Shown here: piece after piece, positions 1 to 3,899 of the stretch
Position numbering within the stretch: position 1 is the stretch's first letter
How the letters are laid out: each line of letters opens with the position of its first letter
From: WQUF01 sp031549885
Lineage (GTDB): Bacteria > Bacillota > Clostridia > Clostridiales > Clostridiaceae
Reading direction: 5' to 3'
DNA length: 7,198 nt
NCBI GenBank assembly: GCA_031549885.1
Contig: JAVBPD010000094.1
Location: forward strand, 1 to 7,198
Notes under the pieces: model-generated
Database searches by the model: none
Told to the model about the DNA's origin: nothing
Seen by the model: the letters and a program-made list of their open reading frames with translations, nothing else
Program-made: the position numbers and the translations under genes

Positions 1-226
1 ATGCACATTTATTATACTATTAGCTATTATTTTAGTCAATATAATTTAAATAATATTAATAATTTTATAAATTATATTTTGTATAAAATTTATATTATGT
101 ATATAATGATATAAAAAGTTTATAATTAACTATTTTTTTAATTATTCAAATGATAAATTATAAAATTCGAAAAAATATAAAAAATTTATTTTTTTTGTTA
201 AAATGGTAAAATATGAGAAAAACTTA

Positions 227-255
227 GATACATACATTGAAAATTCTGATATAAT
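227..255 (+). promoter_or_regulatory. Promoter of candidate small RNA A
   Basis: GATACA at 227-232, a 17-nt spacer and TATAAT at 250-255, with TGA just before it forming an extended -10 (TGnTATAAT). The -35 is weak (ACA only), which an extended -10 can offset. The same arrangement occurs at 3566-3594 in copy B with identical spacing to a following GCTACT, so it is unlikely to be chance AT-rich sequence. Confidence 0.5.
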
Positions 256-261
256 ATATTC

Positions 262-324
262 ATGCTACTTATTTTTTATAAATTAATAAAACAAAAAGAG
301 CAAGCGGCTACTTACTCTTTTTTT
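262..324 (+). ncRNA. Candidate small RNA A, convergent to the upstream secreted-protein gene
   Basis: A transcript starting about seven bases after the extended -10 would begin near 262, carry GCUACU close to its 5' end, run through an A/U-rich stretch and end in the hairpin 295-320 followed by eight Ts: about 63 nt. It would be complementary to the 3' end of any minus-strand transcript reaching this terminator, such as that of the secreted-protein gene ending at 501. Evidence is the promoter, the terminator and conservation of both in copy B. No protein is encoded. Transcription is not shown. Confidence 0.4.
295..324. terminator. Bidirectional hairpin terminator, copy A
   Basis: AAAGAGCAAG (295-304) pairs with CTTACTCTTT (311-320) across a six-base loop, with one G-T wobble. 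T runs follow on both strands: 317-324 on plus and the complement of 293-297 on minus. It can end the small RNA on plus and the secreted-protein transcript on minus. The core matches the terminator at 3652-3687. Confidence 0.75.
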
Positions 325-339
325 AAAAAAATATTAATT

Positions 340-492
340 TTAGTTTTTACATAAACGGCTACATAAATAAATGGGTAGCATAATACTATGGGCAGCATTG
401 GAATTATACTTGTACAGGTATATACAAGTTACATAAACTAGTTCCTCTACAGCTTCCATTGGAGTGCTAGTGGTATTTGGCTTACTTGTCAT
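340..492 (-). pseudogene. Broken Cys-tail reading frame, 50 codons
   Basis: Frame from an ATG at 490-492 to a TAA at 340-342. There is no good ribosome site before the ATG. The frame is open upstream of the ATG, back into the end of the secreted-protein gene in the -1 frame, and reads TIEEDMTSKPN there. Its end, IYLCSRLCKN, resembles FCNCLCKNLN at the end of the 36-residue peptide in copy B, and the DNA around it is homologous. Two readings are possible. It may be the lost C-terminal tail of the gene ending at 501, cut off by a one-base deletion. Or it may be the decayed counterpart of the copy B peptide gene; a third frame here reads SLCN, where the copy B peptide also has SLCN. The sequence alone does not decide. 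Confidence 0.5.
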
Positions 493-500
493 ATCTTCTT

Positions 501-1019
501 CTATGGTATTACAGTAATTGTTCTAATTACTTCAGCTTTTTTACCATTATCAGCTGTTACTCTATAAGTAATTTTATATTCTCCAGCTTCTGATGTGTTA
601 ATTTTTCCTGAAGCTGTAACTTTATTAGTGATATTCTTACCCTTTCCACCATTTGCAAATGCTGTTACTTTGCCCATTATATTAAATTTATCTCCAATAT
701 GAATTGTAATATCTTTGGCATTTATAACTGGAGCTTTATTTCCTGTTGCAGCAGTGTCTTCTTCATCTATGCTGTCTTCGTCTTCATCTGTAATTTCTTC
801 ATCTATAGTGTCTTCATCTTCATCTATAATTTCTTCATCTATAGCGTCTTCATCTTCATCTGTAACTTCTTCGTCTTCAGCATCTTCGTCTGTATCTGTT
901 ATTTCTATCTCTGCTGCGACGGTCGTAACTGCTGAAACTCCAAAAACTAATTGGAAACAAAATAAACTGCATACTATTAAAGATAATAAACTTAACAAGA
1001 TTTTTTTTTGTTTGAACAT
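501..1019 (-). CDS. Secreted acidic-repeat protein with one bacterial Ig-like domain
   Basis: 172 residues. Residues 1-30 form a signal peptide: MFKQKK, then a hydrophobic stretch, with likely cleavage after VSA (about 30) or VAA (36). Residues 41-88 are four 12-residue Asp/Glu repeats of the TDEDEDAIDEEI type. Residues 96-170 form a bacterial Ig-like domain of the Cry22/DUF5011 kind (PVI...D-T-I-GD near the start, ITNKVTASGKINT, then GEYKITYRVTADNG and a final RTITV strand). It has no LPXTG motif or membrane anchor as it stands. The domain is close to that of the larger protein at 3900-5249, so they are paralogues. The ribosome site is weak (AAAGGGG before ATG at 1019). The protein stops right after the last Ig strand, and a frame one base back continues with a tail like that of the paralogue, so the true gene may run to 340 with a frameshift near 505. 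Function unknown; probably cell-surface or extracellular, with the acidic repeats possibly binding cations (inference). Confidence 0.8.
   Translation of the reverse strand: MFKQKKILLSLLSLIVCSLFCFQLVFGVSAVTTVAAEIEITDTDEDAEDEEVTDEDEDAIDEEIIDEDEDTIDEEITDEDEDSIDEEDTAATGNKAPVINAKDITIHIGDKFNIMGKVTAFANGGKGKNITNKVTASGKINTSEAGEYKITYRVTADNGKKAEVIRTITVIP
756..899 (-). repeat. Four tandem 36-nt repeats encoding 12-residue acidic units
   Basis: Residues 41-88 split cleanly into TDTDEDAEDEEV, TDEDEDAIDEEI, IDEDEDTIDEEI and TDEDEDSIDEED. The DNA repeats (TCTTCATCTTCATCTnTAAT on plus) are nearly identical, so copy number could vary by slippage or recombination. Unit 1 is the most diverged. The opposite strand shows long open frames here only because of the repeat. 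Confidence 0.9.
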
Positions 1020-1085
1020 ATTTACAATCCCCTTTTTAAATTTAATAAAGGTATAATAATTAATGAAGATATTCTTGGCAAGATA

Positions 1086-1114
1086 TGTATAGATTGATGA
1101 GGAACTTTAGACAA
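1086..1114 (-). promoter_or_regulatory. Candidate promoter of the acidic-repeat protein gene
   Basis: On the minus strand, TTGTCT (1114-1109), a 17-nt spacer and TATACA (1091-1086), each matching four of six consensus bases. It would give a leader of about 60 nt before the ATG at 1019. No better pair was seen nearby. Confidence 0.35.
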
Positions 1115-1507
1115 CTTTCGGTTTTTTAGTGACAACTTAAACTTATAGTTTTGCAACAGTAACTAGTGCTTTAGTTTATTTTTGTACAGGCAAACTTTAT
1201 TCTGATAGAATCCACGCTTTTAGAAAACAGCTTACTACAGTTTAATTTATTTTATGATTAACCTTTTATGTTTTTTTATTTTAACCTTTTTTATGCTATT
1301 TATCAAGCTTTTATCAATAGGCCCTTCTTCATATTAAATTAATATTGTGTTTTTTTAGACTGCTTATTATGTATTTTTTTTTATGACTTGTTATTTATTA
1401 ATATATGTTTAATTTTTTTCAATTAATATGAGTATTTTTATATTAATTAAAGATAATCTTAAGACTTTATTTCTTTAAAACTTAAATTTATTTTCAGATT
1501 TAAACGG
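1115..1507. other. AT-rich gap without a recognised gene
   Basis: No start codon with a ribosome site and no frame above about 35 codons was found. A plus-strand stretch at about 1157-1245 reads ...ALVYFCTGKLYSDRI..., and a short minus-strand stretch near 1252-1335 reads YEEGPIDKSLINSIKK. Both have nearby stops and no recognisable family. They could be chance or very old gene remains. Confidence 0.5.
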
Positions 1508-1542
1508 TGAAAAAGAGCTATCTTCACTTAAAACAGCTCTTT
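1508..1542 (-). terminator. Terminator of the YefM-like antitoxin gene
   Basis: AAAGAGCT (1512-1519) and AGCTCTTT (1535-1542) form a perfect 8-bp stem with a 15-base loop. On the minus strand a run of five Ts follows (complement of 1510-1514). The stem starts directly after the antitoxin stop codon, so there is no room for a downstream toxin gene. Confidence 0.75.
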
Positions 1543-1842
1543 CTATTTATCTTCGTAATGACCTTTGCATTTATGGATAACTATGGTCCCCTCGTTATCA
1601 TGTTCAAATACAGGCATTCTAGTAAGTTTACCTTGTTTTTCTTGTTCTATTGACTCATTAAGTGATATAAGATATTCAAGATTATTAACTGCTTTTGTAA
1701 ATTGATTATATTGTTCAAGAGAAATCATAACAATATGTTTATCATCTTTCCTAGTTACAAGCACACTTTCATTTTCAGTTACAATTTTATCACAATATTT
1801 TTTAAAATTATCTCTTACATTTGTGTAATTATCAGCTAACAT
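1543..1842 (-). CDS. Orphan antitoxin, YefM/Phd family
   Basis: 99 residues. YefM-type antitoxins bind DNA through the N-terminal domain and neutralise a YoeB/Txe RNase toxin with a flexible C-terminal half. The family pattern is visible: YTNVRDNFKKYCDKIV near the N-terminus, then VLVTRKDDKHIVMISLEQYN (about 27-46) and NLEYLISLNESIEQEKQGK (54-72). The C-terminal end (MPVFEHDNEGTIVIHKCKG) is longer than usual and not typical. An excellent ribosome site (AAAGGAGG, 8-nt spacer) fixes the start at 1842. Toxin genes of this family normally follow or overlap the antitoxin, but here a terminator comes immediately after the stop. No YoeB-like frame is present on either side, so this is an orphan, perhaps kept as a regulator or as protection against a toxin elsewhere (inference). 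Confidence 0.85.
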   Translation of the reverse strand: MLADNYTNVRDNFKKYCDKIVTENESVLVTRKDDKHIVMISLEQYNQFTKAVNNLEYLISLNESIEQEKQGKLTRMPVFEHDNEGTIVIHKCKGHYEDK

Positions 1843-1876
1843 TATTTTTTCCTCCTTTTACTATTCTGTCAATAAT

Positions 1877-1905
1877 ATTGTACAGTATTACGTATAATAT
1901 TTCAA
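1877..1905 (-). promoter_or_regulatory. Promoter of the YefM-like gene
   Basis: On the minus strand, TTGAAA (1905-1900), a 17-nt spacer and TACAAT (1882-1877). Both hexamers match five of six consensus bases. The leader would be about 30 nt and contains the AAAGGAGG ribosome site. Confidence 0.75.
1879..1894. promoter_or_regulatory. YefM-type operator over the -10
   Basis: TGTACA at 1879-1884 overlaps the -10 box. A second palindromic hexamer, TACGTA, lies at 1889-1894, ten bases (one helical turn) away. TGTACA is the established core recognised by YefM, so autorepression of this promoter is plausible. The second site is imperfect. Confidence 0.5.
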
Positions 1906-1945
1906 ATTATATTTAAAATTAATCCCTTCGTGAGTGTTTGCTCTT

Positions 1946-2860
1946 CTATTTGTTTGTATAATCCTCGTATTTAATTTTGAAATAGTCTAAATACTTCTTG
2001 AATTGATCCTGAGCAGTCAAACATGTGTCTAATAAATAACCTTTTTCGCCTCCCTTTTGCCACTCAGACAGACCTCTATAATAAAACATTTTTAATGATT
2101 CGGTTATTATAAACGGGACAATATTGTTTTGTAGGCATTCTTTAAGCATAATCAATCTACCAATCCTGCCATTTCCATCTTGAAACGGATGTATGGCTTC
2201 AAATTGTACATGAAATTCTATAATGTCATTAAATGTTTTTTCTTTTTTATTGCAGTATTTGTTTAACATGCCCTTCATTTCTGATGGTACATCTATGGGA
2301 TTCGTTGTTTCTCTGTTATTTACTTCATTTGCAAATTTTTTGTATTCCCCTATAGCAAACCAATCTAAACGAGAGTCACTTGTGCCATTTTTTAATATAA
2401 AATGTAATTCTTTAATAAACTTCTCAGTAAGTTTAGCATTTGCGTTTGTTATAATTAGATCCATGCATCTAAAATGATTTGCTGTTTCTATAATATCATC
2501 AACATAGAGTACTTTGCCGTAATCTGTATCTATGGTGTTTGTATCAAAGATATATTGAGTTTGCTCTTTTGTAAGACGGCTACCTTCTATGTGATTTGAA
2601 TTATATGTGAATTCTATTTGCAGTTTATGATATATACCGCCTGAGATTTTATTTGACTTTTCTTCTTTTAAGACATTTAATAAATTTCTTGCTGGTATTT
2701 TTTTGTTTATTCTATTTGGCTTTGTGGCACTTTCAGGTATTTTCCATGTTTTGCCAGACAAGAATGCTCCTTCTATTCTATTTGTTGCACAATAGTTTCT
2801 AACACTCCGCTCAGATATACCCCATTTATTAGCAGCTTGTGCTGTAGAAATATAGTCCAT
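1946..2860 (-). CDS. HTH-Fic protein (predicted AMP-transferase)
   Basis: 304 residues from the ATG at 2860. A GTG at 2869 is in frame but lies inside the ribosome site GAGGTGG, so the ATG eight bases after GAGG is preferred. Residues 1-50 form a MerR/excisionase-like helix-turn-helix (AANKWGISERSVRNY...KTWKIP). A Fic domain follows, with the complete active motif HPFQDGNGRIGR at about 224-235 (catalytic His, the D and GNGR loop for nucleotide-phosphate and metal binding). An inhibitory motif S-NHI-EG lies at about 88-93, fitting the (S/T)xxxE(G/N) rule for Fic proteins that inhibit themselves through an N-terminal helix. The family transfers AMP or a similar nucleotide to Tyr/Ser/Thr hydroxyls of proteins; the target here is unknown. 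All key residues are present, so it is probably active. It is transcribed in the same direction as the YefM-like gene but has its own promoter, and is divergent from the DinJ-like gene. The HTH domain could bind its own promoter region (inference). Confidence 0.88.
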   Translation of the reverse strand: MDYISTAQAANKWGISERSVRNYCATNRIEGAFLSGKTWKIPESATKPNRINKKIPARNLLNVLKEEKSNKISGGIYHKLQIEFTYNSNHIEGSRLTKEQTQYIFDTNTIDTDYGKVLYVDDIIETANHFRCMDLIITNANAKLTEKFIKELHFILKNGTSDSRLDWFAIGEYKKFANEVNNRETTNPIDVPSEMKGMLNKYCNKKEKTFNDIIEFHVQFEAIHPFQDGNGRIGRLIMLKECLQNNIVPFIITESLKMFYYRGLSEWQKGGEKGYLLDTCLTAQDQFKKYLDYFKIKYEDYTNK

Positions 2861-2867
2861 GCATACC

Positions 2868-2883
2868 ACCTCATTTTTGAGGT
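2868..2883. promoter_or_regulatory. Palindrome across the fic transcription start
   Basis: ACCTCATTTTTGAGGT region: ACCTCA (2868-2873) and TGAGGT (2878-2883), perfect 6-bp arms with a four-base centre, starting just downstream of the -10 box and covering the expected start and the Shine-Dalgarno sequence. Because the likely start lies inside it, the full hairpin would not form in the RNA, so a protein operator is the more likely use. Confidence 0.35.
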
Positions 2884-2884
2884 A

Positions 2885-2913
2885 ATTATATTAGAAAATC
2901 GGCAAAATATCAA
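2885..2913 (-). promoter_or_regulatory. Promoter of the HTH-Fic gene
   Basis: On the minus strand, TTGATA (2913-2908), a 17-nt spacer and a perfect TATAAT (2890-2885). Start expected near 2878, giving a leader under 20 nt that is mostly the ribosome site. Confidence 0.8.
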
Positions 2914-2949
2914 TGTCATTATAATAAAATTTATATTTTTTTTGCCGAT
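2898..2949. promoter_or_regulatory. Paired operator-like inverted repeat at the fic promoter
   Basis: ATCGGCAAAA (2898-2907) lies exactly in the spacer between the -35 and -10 of the fic promoter. Its perfect 10-bp inverse TTTTGCCGAT is at 2940-2949, with 32 bases between. TCGGC/GCCGA stands out as GC-rich in this AT-rich spacer. The position suggests a repressor site blocking RNA polymerase, with the second arm allowing cooperative or looped binding. The binder is unknown; the HTH of the Fic protein is one candidate. Confidence 0.5.
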
Positions 2950-2983
2950 ATGGGGATGAAAAAGGCACTCTTTTCATACAAAC

Positions 2984-3021
2984 TTAATACAATATAAGGT
3001 ATTTGTATTAAATTTGTGTTA
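2984..3021. promoter_or_regulatory. Three-half-site operator of the DinJ-like gene
   Basis: TTAATACAA (2984-2992) and TTGTATTAA (3003-3011) form a perfect 9-bp inverted repeat with a 10-base centre. A third half-site, TTGTGTTA (3014-3021), repeats TTGTATTA eleven bases further on and overlaps the -10. Ribbon-helix-helix antitoxins of the RelB/DinJ type autorepress by binding such arrays, so this is probably the operator for the protein encoded at 3050. Confidence 0.55.
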
Positions 3022-3025
3022 TAAT
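3017..3025 (+). promoter_or_regulatory. Extended -10 promoter of the DinJ-like gene
   Basis: TGTTATAAT, a perfect extended -10 (TATAAT at 3020-3025). No good -35 lies 17 bases upstream (AGGTAT). The start near 3032 gives a very short leader carrying AAGAGGTGAT before the ATG at 3050. Confidence 0.55.
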
Positions 3026-3049
3026 AAATATAAAAAGAGGTGATAAAAT

Positions 3050-3331
3050 ATGGCTAGAGATGCAAATTTGTATCTAAGAGTAGATAGTCAAGTTAAAAAG
3101 GATGCAGAGGAATTATTCAATGCTTTTGGAATTAATATATCTGATGCTGTAAACATTTTTCTTAATAAAGCGTTAATGGTTGGTGGTTTTCCTTTTGAGG
3201 TTGTGAAAGAGCGTTACAATAAGACAACAGAAGCTGCCATTCAAGAAGTTAATAATATGATATCAGGTAAAGTAGAAGCTAAGGATTATTGCAATCTTGA
3301 AGATTTAAAAAAGAATTTAAAGAAGGAATGA
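3050..3331 (+). CDS. RelB/DinJ family antitoxin
   Basis: 93 residues. The family pairs with YafQ/RelE-type mRNA-cleaving toxins; the antitoxin has an N-terminal ribbon-helix-helix DNA-binding domain and a C-terminal toxin-wrapping tail. Visible here are the beta strand ANLYLRVDSQVK (about 5-16), helices DAEELFNAFGINISDAVNIF (18-37) and the typical LNKALMVGGFPFEV (38-51), then a charged helical tail. A strong ribosome site (AAGAGGTGAT) sets the start. The stop overlaps the ATG of the next frame as ATGA, the usual coupling to a toxin gene, but that next frame is only 17 codons long. The antitoxin therefore lacks a functional local toxin. It has its own operator-like array upstream and terminator downstream, and is divergent from the HTH-Fic gene. 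Confidence 0.88.
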   Translation: MARDANLYLRVDSQVKKDAEELFNAFGINISDAVNIFLNKALMVGGFPFEVVKERYNKTTEAAIQEVNNMISGKVEAKDYCNLEDLKKNLKKE

Positions 3332-3381
3332 TTTTTATATATACCCTTAGTAGAGCCAGGCAATTTTTTAAAGTTCAGTAA
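3328..3381 (+). pseudogene. Stub of a YafQ/RelE-type toxin, 17 codons
   Basis: Begins at the ATG inside ATGA (overlapping the antitoxin stop), with AAGAAGG just upstream as ribosome site, and stops at 3379-3381. It reads MIFIYTLSRARQFFKVQ. YafQ-type toxins often begin with a short beta strand and then a Thr/Arg-x-x-Phe-Lys helix start, which this resembles. Identity rests mainly on position and overlap, since 17 residues are too few for certainty. The rest of the toxin is absent, and a terminator starts three bases later. Confidence 0.5.
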
Positions 3382-3383
3382 TC

Positions 3384-3435
3384 AACAGCTATAAAACATG
3401 ATAATTTACAAATAATGTCTTATAGCTGTTTTTTT
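3384..3435 (+). terminator. Terminator of the DinJ-like transcript
   Basis: AACAGCTATAA (3384-3394) pairs with TTATAGCTGTT (3420-3430), then one mismatch and four more pairs (ACAT/ATGT), with a run of seven Ts at 3429-3435. Strong Rho-independent terminator placed right after the toxin stub. Confidence 0.85.
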
Positions 3436-3565
3436 ACATGTTAACTATACTAGACAAAAAGAGAGTATTCATACAGGGCAATAGATAGGTTAAGGCGTAA
3501 ATTGTATTATGTGTTGCGCTGGTTTGATGATACTGTTATATTTTTCGAAATATCTGTTAAATTTA

Positions 3566-3594
3566 AAGACATATATTTAAATTATTGTTATAAT
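3566..3594 (+). promoter_or_regulatory. Promoter of candidate small RNA B
   Basis: AAGACA (3566-3571, four of six), a 17-nt spacer and TATAAT (3589-3594) preceded by TGT: an extended -10. GCTACT follows at 3603, eight bases after TATAAT, exactly as in copy A. Confidence 0.55.
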
Positions 3595-3601
3595 AAATCT
3601 A

Positions 3602-3690
3602 AGCTACTCGTTTTTTAAAAATATTTTTTATTTTGTTCTTATAAATGAGCAAAAATAAAGAGTAAGTGGCCGCTTACCCTTTATTTTAAA
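3602..3690 (+). ncRNA. Candidate small RNA B, convergent to the Cys-rich peptide gene
   Basis: Expected to start near 3602 (seven bases after the -10) and end at the hairpin 3652-3687, about 85-90 nt, with GCUACUCGUUUUUU at its 5' end and an A/U-rich middle. It overlaps the 3' untranslated end of the peptide mRNA in antisense over at least the terminator. Promoter and terminator are both conserved in copy A, while the middle differs in length. No convincing coding frame was seen. Confidence 0.45.
3652..3687. terminator. Bidirectional hairpin terminator, copy B
   Basis: AAAATAAAG (3652-3660), a mismatch and GTAAG pair with CTTAC, a mismatch and CTTTATTTT (3679-3687) across a six-base loop TGGCCG. 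T-rich tails lie on both strands within or just after the stem. It serves the peptide gene on minus and the small RNA on plus. Confidence 0.75.
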
Positions 3691-3705
3691 AGATATTAAA
3701 ATTTG

Positions 3706-3816
3706 TCAATTTAAATTTTTACACAAGCAATTGCAAAAACGAGTAGCAGGAATAACTATTGTACAATTACATAGACTTAAATTGAATATTTTTAAATGCA
3801 AAACTGTTTTACACAT
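3706..3816 (-). CDS. 36-residue six-cysteine peptide
   Basis: A short gene with a textbook start: AAGGAGG (3829-3823), a 6-nt spacer and ATG at 3816, running to TGA at 3706-3708, 19 bases before the terminator. The peptide starts MCKTVLHLKIF and ends FCNCLCKNLN. Cysteines are at 2, 16, 18, 28, 30 and 32, giving two C-x-C groups in a mostly hydrophobic and basic peptide. It has no classic signal peptide or uninterrupted membrane helix. It lies 83 bases after the secreted-protein gene (stop at 3900) with no terminator between, so it may be the last gene of that transcript; no strong promoter of its own was found. Its start region is enclosed by an inverted repeat, and a small RNA converges on its 3' end. 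Candidates are a type I-like toxin, a metal-binding or signalling peptide, or a partner of the Cys-tailed secreted protein upstream. I recognise no family. Confidence 0.6.
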   Translation of the reverse strand: MCKTVLHLKIFNLSLCNCTIVIPATRFCNCLCKNLN

Positions 3817-3856
3817 AAAATGCCTCCTTATACAAAATAAATAATACAAAACAGTT
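3802..3856 (-). promoter_or_regulatory. Inverted repeat enclosing the peptide ribosome site and start
   Basis: On the minus strand, AACTGTTTT (3856-3848) and AAAACAGTT (3810-3802) are perfect 9-bp complements. G-U and A-U pairs extend the stem inward to include bases of the ATG. The Shine-Dalgarno sequence lies in the loop. The fold could limit translation of the peptide, as seen in several type I toxin mRNAs (inference). Confidence 0.4.
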
Positions 3857-3899
3857 AAATAACAAAATCCTTTAATAGCAGCATTTTTTTATGAAAGCT

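Larger units (their letters stand above)
195..440. repeat. Repeat unit copy A: small-RNA promoter, shared terminator, Cys-tail frame
   Basis: This stretch aligns with 3534-3772 in the same orientation. From 227 the match to 3566 is gapless for over 50 nt: the -35 region, a 17-nt spacer, TGnTATAAT, eight bases, GCTACT and a T run. It then continues through the hairpin (AGTAAG-GCCGCTT core on the minus strand), a TGTAAAAA block and a TATGTAA(C)TTGTA block. ATGCTAC at 262-268 and its near-complement GTAGCAT at 375-381 flank the hairpin as an imperfect outer inverted repeat. This copy is more degraded in its coding part than copy B. It may be a duplicated gene end or a small mobile unit; the match running past the outer inverted repeat favours duplication of a locus. 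Confidence 0.7.
3534..3772. repeat. Repeat unit copy B: small-RNA promoter, shared terminator, intact peptide gene
   Basis: Same unit as 195-440, about 3.3 kb away in the same orientation. It contains the plus-strand promoter, GCTACTCG, the two-way terminator and the 3' half of the 36-residue peptide gene. GCTACTCGTTTTT (3603-3615) has a perfect 13-bp inverse at 3735-3747, enclosing the terminator; copy A has an imperfect version of this outer repeat in the same place. The second arm lies beyond the terminator for either transcript, so pairing within one RNA would need read-through. As direct repeats the two copies could recombine and delete everything between them. Confidence 0.7.

Noticed and set aside
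340..1019. Programmed -1 frameshift joining the secreted protein to its tail
   Set aside because: No slippery heptamer in the short window between the last -1-frame stop and the gene's own stop; a simple deletion explains it better.
699..1056. Two long plus-strand frames rich in Ser or in Phe/Ile
   Set aside because: They are the reverse of the acidic tandem repeat; the low-complexity residues follow from the repeat DNA, and neither has a ribosome site.
2223..2477. 84-codon plus-strand frame inside the fic gene
   Set aside because: Antisense to the Fic domain with intact motifs; no ribosome site or recognisable domain.
2868..2883. Leader hairpin hiding the fic Shine-Dalgarno sequence
   Set aside because: The expected transcription start lies within the palindrome, so the upstream arm would not be in the RNA; an operator is likelier.
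3454..3618. 54-codon open stretch on plus (reads RAIDRLRRKLYYVLRWFDD)
   Set aside because: No start codon or ribosome site, overlaps the conserved small-RNA promoter, and matches no family I know.
195..3772. CRISPR array or riboswitch
   Set aside because: Only two copies of the repeat, 3.3 kb apart, and no repeat-spacer periodicity or known aptamer motif was seen.
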